Notes: generated by a model from the sequence alone, not told the origin. A stretch of 64,000 bases of DNA from Bog-473 sp963726135 (GCA_963726135.1 CAVSBE010000001.1:248001-312000); one strand, 5' to 3'; shown: positions 9,729 through 19,520, numbered from the stretch's first letter. Made by a program: numbers and translations.

Positions 9729-12008
9729 TCAGAACCCAGAAGCAGCGATGATAGAGCCGTTCAGGTGTGTGCCCGATATCCCTCCGTCGTAAGGGGCATC
9801 GCCGTATGAGAAGACGTCGCCATGAGCCGAGGCCACCCAGTACCCTCCACCGTCTGAAGTGGTGAAAATGGCCGTGGCTGAGTTGGAAGTGCCGAATGAG
9901 CTCGTCGGGCCGCCCCAATAGACGGCGTTGCCATAGGCGTACGCGGACCCGTTGGCCAAGAGGACCCAATAGCCACGTCCGTCGGTGGTGCGCACCATGG
10001 AAGTGACTGGAGTGTTCTGTGGTCCCGGGGCCCCGTAGTAAGTAGCGTCGCCAAAGGTGTAGATGTGACCGCTGGCCGTGATGAGCCAGTAGCCCCGACC
10101 GCTTGCATCGGGAGCGACGGCCACCGCCGCGCCTGCACACCCGCCGATGCCCGGACACGAGCCCTCGAAAGCAGCGTCGCCGAATGCGAAGATTCCGCCA
10201 TCAGAAGCGACCATGAAGTACCCCCCACCGTCGGAGGACGGCACCATGCCTGCGATGGGGGCGTTGAGATGCTTGCCTCCGACCGTACCTGCAGGTGCAA
10301 GACCCAGCCCGGGAATGGAACCATAAAAGCCAGCATCGCCAAAGCTGAAGATTCCTCCATCTGAGGCCACCATCCAGTAGCCACCCTCATTGACCGTAAC
10401 GGTGATCCCGACGACCGGGCGTTGGAGCTTGAGGTTCCCCGTCGAACCGTAAAACTGGGCGCCACCGAAGGCGAAGATGCCCCCGTCAGACCCCACCAGG
10501 TAGTAGCCCTTCGTTGTTGCGGCGGGAGGACTTGTTGGAACGACAGGATTCGTGGCGTTGACCGTCCACTGGGCGAAGAGGGTCTGATTGGCGGTGAAGG
10601 GATCGCTGGCCCCGTCGGCGTAGGCCGTGCCCGAACCGCCGGCGGCGCTGTTCCACCCGGCGAAGGCATAGCCGGTGCGGCTAAAGGCGTTGGCGCTCAG
10701 GGCGGTCGGGGTGAAATCGGTCTCGGGTGCCATGAGGCCGGCAGTCGAGCCGTTGCCGTCGAAGGAGACGGTGTAGCTGGCGTTGACCGTCCACTGGGCG
10801 AAGAGGGTCTGATTGGCGGTGAAGGGATCGCTGGCCCCGTCGGCGTAGGCCGTGCCCGAACCGCCGGCGGCGCTGTTCCACCCGGCGAAGGCATAGCCGG
10901 TGCGGCTAAAGGCGTTGGCGCTCAGGGCGGTCGGGGTGAAATCGGTCTCGGGTGCCATGAGGCCGGCAGTCGAGCCGTTGCCGTCGAAGGAGACGGTGTA
11001 GCTGGCGTTGACCGTCCACTGGGCGAAGAGGGTCTGATTGGCGGTGAAGGGATCGCTGGCCCCGTCGGCGTAGGCCGTGCCCGAACCGCCGGCGGCGCTG
11101 TTCCACCCGGCGAAGGCATAGCCGGTGCGGCTAAAGGCGTTGGCGCTCAGGGCGGTCGGGGTGAAATCGGTCTCGGGTGCCATGAGGCCGGCAGTCGAGC
11201 CGTTGCCGTCGAAGGAGACGGTGTAGCTGGCGTTGACCGTCCACTGGGCGAAGAGGGTCTGATTGGCGGTGAAGGGATCGCTGGCCCCGTCGGCGTAGGC
11301 CGTGCCCGAACCGCCGGCGGCGCTGTTCCACCCGGCGAAGGCATAGCCGGTGCGGCTAAAGGCGTTGGCGCTCAGGGCGGTCGGGGTGAAATCGGTCTCG
11401 GGTGCCATGAGGCCGGCAGTCGAGCCGTTGCCGTCGAAGGAGACGGTGTAGCTGGCGGGAACCGAGACCGTGAAATTCGTCTCGCTGGCGGCTGATCCGT
11501 CACCGTCAATGACATCAGCCGCTTGAGTGGCCTCGATGGTGCATGTGCCAGAGGTGACGTAGGTCAATGCGCCGCTTGTTGAGCCCACCGTACAGACCAA
11601 GGTTGTCATCGAGGTATAGGTGATGGCACCCGTGTCACCAGGGGCTCCAGTCGCCAGCACCGTATCGGTCGAGGTGCTGGTCAAGGCGCTCGTCGGAGTG
11701 GGCGGCGAGATGAATGTCACCGCGTCTGGATCTGTGATGGTGTTGTCTGCCAAAGTGACCAGGCCGTCGGAGAGTGCACCACCGTCGAGGGAGGCGCCCG
11801 CACCCAGTGTGATCGCTCCGATCGCCATGATGGTCCCCGAGAACGAGGATGATGCACCGGAAGTCACGGCCCCGTTCACCTGCCAGAAGACGTTGGATGC
11901 TTGGGCACCGTTGATCAACTCGATCTTGGAGGACGCTGCCGTGCTGAGAGCGGCATTGACCTGGAAGATAAAGACCGCACTCGGATCGTTCTGGCCATCG
12001 AGCGTCAT
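9729..12008 (-). CDS. Ice-binding repeat protein, C-terminal part (downstream of frameshift)
   Basis: This frame completes the gene that starts at 13321. In order it has the end of a second DUF3494 ice-binding domain (residues 1-75, FWQVNGAVTSGASSSFSGTI), a short linker, and four identical 75-residue Listeria/Bacteroides-type repeats (core FDGNGSTAGLMAPETDFTP and GYAFAGWNSAAGGSGTAY). After these come seven or so units of the GYWMVASDGGIFSFGDAGFY type that is common in Acidimicrobiia surface proteins. It should be secreted and stick to ice or another surface. The ATG at 12008 is simply the first one after the frameshift near 12121; the frame is open upstream to that point. If the frameshift is real, this part is not translated. 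Confidence 0.75.
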   Translation of the reverse strand: MTLDGQNDPSAVFIFQVNAALSTAASSKIELINGAQASNVFWQVNGAVTSGASSSFSGTIMAIGAITLGAGASLDGGALSDGLVTLADNTITDPDAVTFISPPTPTSALTSTSTDTVLATGAPGDTGAITYTSMTTLVCTVGSTSGALTYVTSGTCTIEATQAADVIDGDGSAASETNFTVSVPASYTVSFDGNGSTAGLMAPETDFTPTALSANAFSRTGYAFAGWNSAAGGSGTAYADGASDPFTANQTLFAQWTVNASYTVSFDGNGSTAGLMAPETDFTPTALSANAFSRTGYAFAGWNSAAGGSGTAYADGASDPFTANQTLFAQWTVNASYTVSFDGNGSTAGLMAPETDFTPTALSANAFSRTGYAFAGWNSAAGGSGTAYADGASDPFTANQTLFAQWTVNASYTVSFDGNGSTAGLMAPETDFTPTALSANAFSRTGYAFAGWNSAAGGSGTAYADGASDPFTANQTLFAQWTVNATNPVVPTSPPAATTKGYYLVGSDGGIFAFGGAQFYGSTGNLKLQRPVVGITVTVNEGGYWMVASDGGIFSFGDAGFYGSIPGLGLAPAGTVGGKHLNAPIAGMVPSSDGGGYFMVASDGGIFAFGDAAFEGSCPGIGGCAGAAVAVAPDASGRGYWLITASGHIYTFGDATYYGAPGPQNTPVTSMVRTTDGRGYWVLLANGSAYAYGNAVYWGGPTSSFGTSNSATAIFTTSDGGGYWVASAHGDVFSYGDAPYDGGISGTHLNGSIIAASGF
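10555..11454 (-). repeat. Four identical 225-bp tandem repeats
   Basis: Copies begin at 10555, 10780, 11005 and 11230. I see no base difference between them. Each encodes one 75-residue InlB/Flg_new-type repeat. Perfect identity means a very recent expansion or gene conversion; the copy number may also be wrong in the assembly. Confidence 0.92.
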
Positions 12009-13205
12009 CGTCCCTGTCAGCGAGATGGCGGCGGCGGCAGAATAGACACCGGCGTCGAAGATGGCGCCGTTTTGGTCCCCGCTGAAGCTGGCACTCGGTG
12101 TGCGCCCGGCTGCGGCGGCGTAGCCTGGGCAAGGTCCGCCTGCGCCTGCACGGCCTGCGTGTCCCCGGCATGCGTGGAACCGTGGTCGACACCGACGGGA
12201 AAGCCGACGATCGTGCTGCCGGGGCCCGCCCCGAGATCACCGCTGATGACGGTATCGCCCGTGCTGGTGACGCCTGTCCCGCCCAGGACGCCATAATTCA
12301 CAGCGATACCCAAGCTCACTGGCAACGTGGGCAACGAGACCCTGACGCTGGTGTTGTTTGTTCTCGATCCGTCACCGTCAATGACATCAGCCGCTTGAGT
12401 GGCCTCGATGGTGCATGTGCCAGAGGTGACGTAGGTCAATGCGCCGCTTGTTGAGCCCACCGTACAGACCAAGGTTGTCATCGAGGTATAGGTGATGGCA
12501 CCCGTGTCACCAGGGGCTCCAGTCGCCAGCACCGTATCGGTCGAGGTGCTGGTCAAGGCGCTCGTCGGAGTGGGCGGCGAGATGAATGTCACCGCGTCTG
12601 GATCTGTGATGGTGTTGTCTGCCAAAGTGACCAGGCCGTCGGAGAGTGCACCACCGTCGAGGGAGGCGCCCGCACCCAGTGTGATCGCTCCGATCGCCAT
12701 GATGGTCCCCGAGAACGAGGATGATGCACCGGAAGTCACGGCCCCGTTCACCTGCCAGAAGACGTTGGATGCTTGGGCACCGTTGATCAACTCGATCTTG
12801 GAGGACGCTGCCGTGCTGAGAGCGGCATTGACCTGGAAGATAAAGACCGCACTCGGATCGTTCTGGCCATCGAGCGTCATCGTCCCTGTCAGCGAGATGG
12901 CGGCGGCGGCAGAATAGACACCGGCGTCGAAGATGGCGCCGTTTTGGTCCCCGCTGAAGCTGGCACTCGGTGTGCGCCCGGCTGCGGCGGCGTAGGCCTG
13001 GGCAAGGTCCGCCTGCGCCTGCACGGCCTGCGTGTCCCCGGCATGCGTGGAACCGTGGTCGACACCGACGGGAAAGCCGACGATCGTGCTGCCGGGGCCC
13101 GCCCCGAGATCACCGCTGATGACGGTATCGCCCGTGCTGGTGACGCCTGTCCCGCCCAGGACGCCATAATTCACAGCGGTACCCAAGCTCACTGGCAACG
13201 TGGGC
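11494..13205 (-). repeat. Tandem duplication of the ice-binding domain (2 x ~840 bp)
   Basis: Segment 11494-12332 is nearly identical to 12366-13205, at an offset of 872-873. Differences seen are a missing base near 12123 and a single substitution in the stretch near 12305. Each copy encodes one DUF3494 domain plus its linker. The missing base in the left copy shifts the frame and splits the gene. Confidence 0.9.
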
Positions 13206-13321
13206 GGTATGCCCGCGTCCGCAGCTAGAAGATTCATGAGCAGCCCCGTCAACAGTATGAGGCTGGCCAACGCAGCGACGACGACCGCAGAAACAGGCTT
13301 ACAAGCCACCTTTAGGTTCAT
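12017..13321 (-). CDS. Ice-binding (DUF3494) secreted protein, N-terminal part
   Basis: From the ATG at 13321, preceded by GAAGGG about 10 bases upstream, the protein has a signal peptide (MNLKVACKPVSAVVVAALAS, then a hydrophobic run ending ADAG). A full DUF3494 ice-binding domain follows: NYGVLGGTGVTSTGDTVISG, DPSAVFIFQVNAALSTAASS and INGAQASNVFWQVNGAVTSG are its hallmarks. Next come a Thr/Ser-rich linker and the start of a second, almost identical domain. After about residue 400 the frame is lost at the one-base deletion near 12121. DUF3494 proteins bind ice by a beta-solenoid face and are usually exported. The gene diverges from the c-di-GMP gene at 13784. Confidence 0.85.
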   Translation of the reverse strand: MNLKVACKPVSAVVVAALASLILLTGLLMNLLAADAGIPPTLPVSLGTAVNYGVLGGTGVTSTGDTVISGDLGAGPGSTIVGFPVGVDHGSTHAGDTQAVQAQADLAQAYAAAAGRTPSASFSGDQNGAIFDAGVYSAAAAISLTGTMTLDGQNDPSAVFIFQVNAALSTAASSKIELINGAQASNVFWQVNGAVTSGASSSFSGTIMAIGAITLGAGASLDGGALSDGLVTLADNTITDPDAVTFISPPTPTSALTSTSTDTVLATGAPGDTGAITYTSMTTLVCTVGSTSGALTYVTSGTCTIEATQAADVIDGDGSRTNNTSVRVSLPTLPVSLGIAVNYGVLGGTGVTSTGDTVISGDLGAGPGSTIVGFPVGVDHGSTHAGDTQAVQAQADLAQATPPQPGAHRVPASAGTKTAPSSTPVSILPPPPSR

Positions 13322-13783
13322 TTCTCTACCCTTCTCTTCCGAAGGGGAGGGAAAATTCGCCCGCGACTCCAAGATCAGCTTGATCCGCCTGACTCAATAG
13401 TCTATAGGGCTAATGGCCTATTTTTGCGACTTCGTCGGTTGCCTTGTGTGTCGTAGCTTGGCAAACACGCGGTGATCGGCAGGGGTTTAGGCCGCTCGAA
13501 CCGACCCATAAAACAACAACAACCCGATCGCATCGTGAAGGTCACGTAACTGAGTTTCGTTCTGCCCTTTCGAAGGTAACGCCCCACTCCAGAAGCCTGT
13601 CGACCGCCACTGCCGTTGGAAAGGAGGACTCGGCCGCGCTTATCAACCAAAATGGGACAGACCTTTTGACTTGAGAACAACTCGCAGATCCCAGGCGCAT
13701 GGGCAACGGACTTTCGACTGGTCCGCGGTGAATTTGCTTCAGAGCAGGGGACAACCTGACGATGGAGTAAGAGCAGACGTTCT
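13322..13783. other. Divergent promoter region of ice-binding and c-di-GMP genes
   Basis: About 460 bases with no convincing gene. An interrupted palindrome, ATAGG(GCTAATGG)CCTAT at 13404-13421, lies 83 bases upstream of the ice-binding start codon and could be an operator. The rest shows no clear site. Confidence 0.4.
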
Positions 13784-15604
13784 GTGACCGACATCTTGAA
13801 GGGCTGTGCCCATGGGGGCGCAATCCGAACTCAGGGCTTACCCAACCACCGCGTGCCTGGATTGGATGCAGCCCGACCAATCTTGGATGCCTTGGCCCAG
13901 CCGGTCGTGGTCACCGACCTAGATACAAAGATCCTCTACTGGAATCCGGCCGCGACTGACCTATACGGCTTCTGCGTACGCGAAGCCATGGGGCAGCCCA
14001 TCCACACGCTGCTTGGAACCCCGCCTGGACTGAACGCCATTGAATCAGTGGAGGCGCTGATACGTCGTGGGCACGCGTGGACAGGTCAGCTAGAAGGCCG
14101 CTCCCGTTCTGGAAAGACCCTCACCGTGTTAATGACGCTCACGCCGCTCGGTCGGAAGAACTGTGCGCCGGTGGCGTTGATTGGGACTGCGGTGGACGTG
14201 ACGGACGCCGCAAAGGATCACCGCCGGCTGACCGAGGCGCTGGCCCTCGTCGAGGAGAAGTCCCGCGAGCTGCGCCATCAGACACTGCACGACTTCCTCA
14301 CCGATCTCCCGAATCGAGCCCTGATCTTGGACCGAGCCGAGCAAATGTTGACCCGGGCGCGACGTCAACAGATCCCGGTAACGGCCCTCGTCTTGGATCT
14401 GGACCATTTCGAAGACATCAACGACAGCCTGGGGCGCGCTGCCGGGGACGAGCTCCTCAAATCTGTCGCTGCGCGTCTGAGGCGTGCACTGCGGCCATCC
14501 GACACGATCGGACGACTCAGCAGTGATGAGTTCGTCGTCCTGGCGGAGGGCACTTCCTTGGGTGCAGGGCCAGGGCTCATCGCCGAGCGCCTACTACACG
14601 TGCTCCACGAACCTTTCATCCTCTGCTCGAAGGAGGGGGTTTCGACGACTACTTTGGTAACCGCCAGTATCGGCATCGCTACTGGTGAGCGATCACGCGC
14701 CGAGGACCTGATCCGTGATGCCGACTTCGCGTTGTTTCAGGCGAAGGCTAGTGGCCGAAACCGTTACGAGCTGTTCGCCTCCGAGATGCGGGATTCAATG
14801 GAGGGCCGTCTCGTTTTAGAAGCAGATCTGAAAGCAGCTCTTAGCGGCGGTCAGTTCTTCCTCGAGTACCAGCCCACGTTCAGCCTGGTAACCATGACTA
14901 CTGTCGGCGTCGAGGCTCTCTTGCGATGGCAACATCCGAACCGGGGCGCCTTAGCCCCGCTTGATTTCATTTCAAGTCTTGAAGAAAGCGGGCTGATTCT
15001 GCCCGTCGGACGCTGGATCCTTTCAGAAGCTTGTCGACAATGCTCCATGTGGCATAGCGCTGGACTGCCGCTCACGATTTCCGTAAACGTGTCGGCGCGC
15101 CAACTGGAGTCGAATTCATTCATCGGCGACCTCACCGATGCACTCACGGCGAATGGGCTGCCATCGGGCGCACTGGTCGTCGAGATCACCGAGAGCATCC
15201 TTATGCGCGATGCGGACGCCACGATAGAACGCCTCAAGGCCATTAAAGCCCTCGGAGTCCGCATCGCGATCGACGATTTCGGTACCGGCTATTCCTCTCT
15301 TGCGTACCTCCGGCAATTTCCCGTGGACATCCTCAAGATCGATCAATCTTTTATCAGCGCAACGGGCGACCACGACGGCGGCGATGCGTTGCTACACACG
15401 CTTGTTCAACTTGGCACAGAGTTCGGTCTAGAAACTGTCGCCGAAGGTATCGACACCGAGGATCAGCTCCATCGCCTTCAACGCCAGCACTGCGACACTG
15501 GCCAGGGTTTTCTCGTTGCCAGACCGATGAGTGCGGATGCGATTATGGAATTTGTCCACTCCGCCCACCCCTCGAGTGCCGTCATCCCAGCCAGGATCCG
15601 CTGA
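13784..15604 (+). CDS. PAS-GGDEF-EAL protein, likely c-di-GMP phosphodiesterase
   Basis: A 606-residue cytoplasmic protein with no membrane segment. A PAS domain covers roughly residues 25-130 (VVVTDLDTKILYWNPAATDLYGF). The GGDEF domain (165-330) has SSDEF in place of GGDEF, so cyclase activity is doubtful. The EAL domain (350-590) keeps its main residues: GVEALLRW, then VEITES, IAIDDFGTGYSSLAYL, LKIDQSF, and AEGIDTEDQ. The likely activity is c-di-GMP hydrolysis under PAS control. The start is a GTG with weak AGTAAGAG upstream. It diverges from the ice-binding gene and precedes a diguanylate cyclase, so the pair may set c-di-GMP levels that govern surface proteins. Confidence 0.88.
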   Translation: MTDILKGCAHGGAIRTQGLPNHRVPGLDAARPILDALAQPVVVTDLDTKILYWNPAATDLYGFCVREAMGQPIHTLLGTPPGLNAIESVEALIRRGHAWTGQLEGRSRSGKTLTVLMTLTPLGRKNCAPVALIGTAVDVTDAAKDHRRLTEALALVEEKSRELRHQTLHDFLTDLPNRALILDRAEQMLTRARRQQIPVTALVLDLDHFEDINDSLGRAAGDELLKSVAARLRRALRPSDTIGRLSSDEFVVLAEGTSLGAGPGLIAERLLHVLHEPFILCSKEGVSTTTLVTASIGIATGERSRAEDLIRDADFALFQAKASGRNRYELFASEMRDSMEGRLVLEADLKAALSGGQFFLEYQPTFSLVTMTTVGVEALLRWQHPNRGALAPLDFISSLEESGLILPVGRWILSEACRQCSMWHSAGLPLTISVNVSARQLESNSFIGDLTDALTANGLPSGALVVEITESILMRDADATIERLKAIKALGVRIAIDDFGTGYSSLAYLRQFPVDILKIDQSFISATGDHDGGDALLHTLVQLGTEFGLETVAEGIDTEDQLHRLQRQHCDTGQGFLVARPMSADAIMEFVHSAHPSSAVIPARIR

Positions 15605-15736
15605 CACGGAAGACGAACGGCATACATGTAATCGAAGGGGAATCTCTATGGTCCAACGAGGCAGGATCCAAATGAATGCACGCACAGCCTGGAACCTATG
15701 TGGCCTTGCGCCGAAGACCAATCCACCTGTCCCCGC

Positions 15737-17665
15737 ATGACGATCTCTGGGCTGACCGGGCGTGGCTGGGGTATCGGCTCATTGAGCTTCCGCTCTTGGT
15801 TGGTCGTGGTAATAGTGTTCCCGATCGCGGTCGGAGTAGGTTTCGGTTACTCGGCGATCCACACCCTTTGGACAAGCCGCAACCAGGCCGTCGCCGCTCG
15901 CCAATCTTCACTCACGCTCGACACGTATCTCCGGGCCGAAGATGCCGTCCTCAACGAGCAGGTACCCACGTCGGCGATCGCCTATGCCAAGACCTACGGA
16001 GTCTCAATTCTTCAGCTGGACTCACTTCTGCGCATCGACTTCGTCAGTGAACTTTCCAGCACTCGGAAAGCGGTTGATCGCCAGACAGTCCTAAGCCATA
16101 ACCGCTCCCTGGCGCCCTCTTTCGCAAAGCTCTTGGCGCTGCGTCACGGACTTGACAGCGGCACGGTTCCCTACTCCGACGTACAGCGCGTATTCACCCA
16201 GCTCAATAACCACGTCCAGGCTCTGGCTCAGAACGTGGTCAACCAGATATCCGCTGACGCCGACGCCTCGTCGTCATTGGCCACAAGGCAAAGCATCCGA
16301 GCATTCAGTGCGACCTTTGCGGCGTTCACCTCGGGAAACCAACAATCCGCGCTCCTGCCGTCCCTGCTCCTTCAATCGACCGAGCCGGCGCAGGTTCGCC
16401 AACTCATAGAAGCCACCGAGGAATACGACAAGTCCGTCCAGGGTTTCCCAGGGCAACTTGGCCCCCTGGCGAAAAAGGCATGGAACGAAACGGCCGCCAA
16501 CCCCATCGTTTCCACGTTCAACAACTCTGTCGAGTTGGCGATCGCAACAGGGCTGCGCGGCGGGGTAGCACCGTACGCGGCGAATCTGGCAAAGTCGGGC
16601 GCTGTCTTTCGCGCGAACCTGACGATGGTTGACGCGAGGAAAAACCTTGCGCTGGATGCATCGAGTGATCTGCGAAACACCACGATGATTCAAGAGCACT
16701 CGGCGTCCTTAGCACTCTACGTGGACTTGGGGTGGCTCATCCTGGTCCTGGTCCTGGCGTTCCTCGGCGTACTCGTCCTCAACCGGTCGGTTGGGCGTCC
16801 CCTGGCGAGAATTGTCATGGCATCGCGATCCATCCAGGCTGGAGAGTTCGATGTTCCGCCTCTTGAGGTGAGCGGCCCGAAAGAACTCTCGCAAGCAACG
16901 CGGGCGTTCAATGACATGTCATCCACACTCTGTGCAGTGCAGGCGCACGCCGTCGCCCTGAGCGGAAGCAATTTGGACGATCCGTTGTTAGGTACGCCAT
17001 TGCCCGGCGAAACTGGTCGAGCTTTGCAGGACACCCTTACCACGCTGTCTGAATCGGTTCATGAAAATCAGCGTCAACGAGCACTTCTCGGCGAGCGAGC
17101 CACCCATGATTCGCTGACCGGGCTGTTGAACCGCGGCGCCGTGCTCGAGTTCTTAGACCGTGATCTCGCGAGCGTGCACCGTGAGGGAACCTCACTCGGC
17201 ATCCTCTTCATTGACTTGGACGGGCTGAAACAGATAAACGACACCCATGGTCACGAAGCTGGGGACGCGGCACTAGTGGCAATCGCCCGTGCGATCGAGG
17301 CGACCACACGAAAATCAGACATCGTCGGGCGACTCGGAGGAGATGAGTTCATTGTGGGTCGGCTCGGCGAGCCCAATCCCAGCGGTCTCACCCAACTTGC
17401 CGACCGAATCCTCAGGAAGGTGAGCGGTCAGATCGCAAATGTCGGTAACACGAGCATAGTTGTCGGCTGCAGTATTGGAATTGCGATTTCCGAGCCGCCG
17501 GATATGGAAATCGACTCCATCATCCACCGAGCCGACGTGGCGCTGTACGGGGCCAAGATGCACGGTCGCGGTCGGGCTGTCTGGTTCGACTCTGATCTCG
17601 ATCACGACAGGGTTTCTCCGCCTCATTCCGATCTCTCGCCAAACAGTCCGCCTGTCGCTGTCTAG
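15737..17665 (+). CDS. Membrane diguanylate cyclase with extracytoplasmic sensor and HAMP
   Basis: From the ATG at 15737 the protein (about 642 residues) has a first membrane helix (SWLVVVIVFPIAVGVGFGYS), then some 280 residues of helical extracytoplasmic sensor of the nitrate-sensor/four-helix type, a second membrane helix (GWLILVLVLAFLGVLVL), a HAMP segment (RSVGRPLARIVMASRSIQ) and a GGDEF domain at the C-terminus. The GGDEF domain is intact: FIDLDGLKQINDTHGHEAGD, then GRLGGDEF. The RKSD five residues before GGDEF is a standard RxxD inhibitory site for c-di-GMP feedback. It follows the PAS-EAL gene by 130 bases on the same strand. Confidence 0.87.
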   Translation: MTISGLTGRGWGIGSLSFRSWLVVVIVFPIAVGVGFGYSAIHTLWTSRNQAVAARQSSLTLDTYLRAEDAVLNEQVPTSAIAYAKTYGVSILQLDSLLRIDFVSELSSTRKAVDRQTVLSHNRSLAPSFAKLLALRHGLDSGTVPYSDVQRVFTQLNNHVQALAQNVVNQISADADASSSLATRQSIRAFSATFAAFTSGNQQSALLPSLLLQSTEPAQVRQLIEATEEYDKSVQGFPGQLGPLAKKAWNETAANPIVSTFNNSVELAIATGLRGGVAPYAANLAKSGAVFRANLTMVDARKNLALDASSDLRNTTMIQEHSASLALYVDLGWLILVLVLAFLGVLVLNRSVGRPLARIVMASRSIQAGEFDVPPLEVSGPKELSQATRAFNDMSSTLCAVQAHAVALSGSNLDDPLLGTPLPGETGRALQDTLTTLSESVHENQRQRALLGERATHDSLTGLLNRGAVLEFLDRDLASVHREGTSLGILFIDLDGLKQINDTHGHEAGDAALVAIARAIEATTRKSDIVGRLGGDEFIVGRLGEPNPSGLTQLADRILRKVSGQIANVGNTSIVVGCSIGIAISEPPDMEIDSIIHRADVALYGAKMHGRGRAVWFDSDLDHDRVSPPHSDLSPNSPPVAV

Positions 17666-17850
17666 GCTGATCCTCGACCGTGCAGCAATGCGAAAACCAT
17701 CGTCCACGGGGGGCGACCGATGGACGAAACACTTCGTAAGAAGCAGAAGTACTCCTCAAAAGGGAGTCCGTCAACCCCTCACACATCAGTGTCACGCTGC
17801 TAGAACGATCCGTCTCTTGTAGTTCGTCGAACGTGCCGACTGACCATTTC

Positions 17851-18223
17851 TCACAAGCGCGTGCTCGGATGGACTTCCTTCGGGGACCGAGGCAGATGTG
17901 CCGTCAGGCTCTCACTCGCTGTCTCGACTTCCGTTTCGTTTGACGACCCGTCAAAACCTCCAACACATCCCCGATCGCCTGTCTCTTGATCGGGGAGTTC
18001 GGGCAAGGCCAGATGGCTCTGCACCTGATAGCGGTTCCGACGACCCTCTCTCTCCTTGACGACGTAACCGGCTTCGGTCAGATCCGTGACGATGGCATAG
18101 GCGTGTCGCTCGGTAATGCCGAGGTCCGACTGCGATATCGCGCAGGCGGACTTCCGGATCGCGAGCGATACAGAGCAGAGCCCGACCGTGGTTGGTGAGG
18201 AAGCTCCAGTTGGCCACGGTCAA
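17851..18223 (-). pseudogene. Winged-helix (MarR-like) regulator with one frameshift
   Basis: The first frame gives NWSFLTNHGRALLCIARDPE and VRLRDIA. A one-base shift near 18126-18135 then yields GITERHAYAIVTDLTEAGYV followed by VKEREGRRNRYQVQSHLALP. Joined, this is the small winged-helix repressor family common in actinobacteria, with helix 2-3 at the RDIA/GITERHAYAIV region and the wing at RRNRYQ. The stop is at 17851. Whether the shift is real is not clear. A TTG or GTG start near 18223 is used. Confidence 0.65.
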
Positions 18224-18349
18224 CGTAGCAGAATTCTCAAGAAATACGATTGCTAGTGTATATCAAATCTAGAGTATCGTCACCGAGTACCTCGGACGTC
18301 CGTCACAGACGGTTGTTTATTTCGGGGAAATAGAGGGGGGGCCGACCAT
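18224..18349. promoter_or_regulatory. AT-rich divergent promoter region
   Basis: A conspicuously AT-rich stretch near 18235-18290 (for example TAGTGTATATCAAATCTAGA) lies in otherwise GC-rich DNA, between the winged-helix gene and the surface protein gene. It is a likely promoter region for one or both. No precise -10/-35 pair can be assigned. Confidence 0.35.
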
Positions 18350-19520
18350 GTGGTCAGCCTGGTCATTGTCATCGCGTCATTTTCGCAATTCTCGTCGTCG
18401 CGCCTTTTGCTCGGACGCCACGCAGACGGGAGCGGACTCATCGAGCAGATCTCGAGGCGGAAGCGTGCGGCGCTCACTTGTCGTCGCCTAGCCGCCGGGA
18501 CCGCGTTCGCCTCACTGGCGCTCATTGGCCTCAGCCCGGCAACGGTTGCTTCGGCGGCGAACAGCGGAGCACCCGCGGTTGCTCAATGCAATCCGCCCGA
18601 ATTTCCCATCACGGCCGACCAGGTGACCTGCATCGTCGCGGTCGTCAACACCATGAGCTCAAGCGGCGCCACGAGCTCGACGGTCACCGCCACCGCGTGC
18701 TTGGCGGCCGCAGGCGTCACGTTCCCCTCTTGTCCTCTGAGTCTCGGGCCGGTCAGCAGCACGACGACCTCGACCCAACTCGTGACCTCAGTGAACCAGT
18801 GCAACGGCATCGTGACGGGCGGCGGAAGCAACATGTACTGCAACGTGACAGTCACCAACAACGTTCCCGTCGGAACGTCGACCGCGGCGGTCACGGTCGA
18901 TCAGTGCGTCGGATCGGGCGGCGGCGGCGGCAGCACCGAAATCTGCGACCCGACGGGCAGCACGACGAGTGCCACCGTCACCCAGTGCAACGGTTCTGGG
19001 ACAGGCGGGGGTACGTACGCCGGGGAAACAACGGTGGGCTGCACCGTCACGGGTGGCACGTCGGCACTGCCCGTGACCGTCAACCAGTGCAATGGCACCG
19101 CCAAGGGCGGAGGCAGTGCCGTCACCTGCATAAGCACATTCAATAACAACTTCATTCCGGCGGCGAGCATCACGACCACGACGACCCCCGCCTCGACATC
19201 TGGAACCGGTGGATCGGGCACCACCGCAGCGCCAGGGGCGGGTGGCGTGACCCAGCGGGCTCCGGAGTCGACCGGTCTGACCGGCTCGGCTGCCGGAGCT
19301 GGGGGATCGACGGGCACTGGCACGGCAGTGGGCTTCGGGACAACCGGTGTCATTCCCACCGGCGCACCACAGACCGGGTTCGGCGGAGCATCTCGTTCAC
19401 GTGACGACGCCCTCGTCGTACGCAGGCGTGCTCGCACTCATCGGGGCGGGCCTGGCATCGGCTCATTGCCGTCCGCCGACGCCGGACCTTTTCATGCTCG
19501 GTGCCAATGGGACACCATGA
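18350..19520 (+). pseudogene. Sortase-substrate-like surface protein, frameshifted at its sorting signal
   Basis: The frame encodes a signal peptide (RRLAAGTAFASLALIGLSPA, then TVASA), four repeats built around QCNG/QCVG and glycine triplets (VNQCNGIVTGGGSNMYC, TVTQCNGSGTGGG and so on), and a Ser/Thr/Gly/Pro spacer. An APQTGFGG motif near 19365 resembles an LPxTG signal. The hydrophobic tail (YAGVLALIGAGLASA) lies in the next frame, so one base is out of place near 19395-19405. The other frame's stop, TGA at 19518, just overlaps the sortase start. It is probably the substrate of the class F sortase that follows. The original start is uncertain; GTG 18350 is the earliest. Confidence 0.65.

Noticed and set aside
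10555..11454. Regular repeats as a possible CRISPR array
   Set aside because: 225-bp units with no spacers; they code for a known protein repeat.
10422..11495. 357-residue plus-strand frame with perfect 75-residue repeats (GVDRPLGEEGLIGGEG and so on)
   Set aside because: It is the complement of the 225-bp repeats in the ice-binding gene; the other strand gives the known Flg_new-type repeat.
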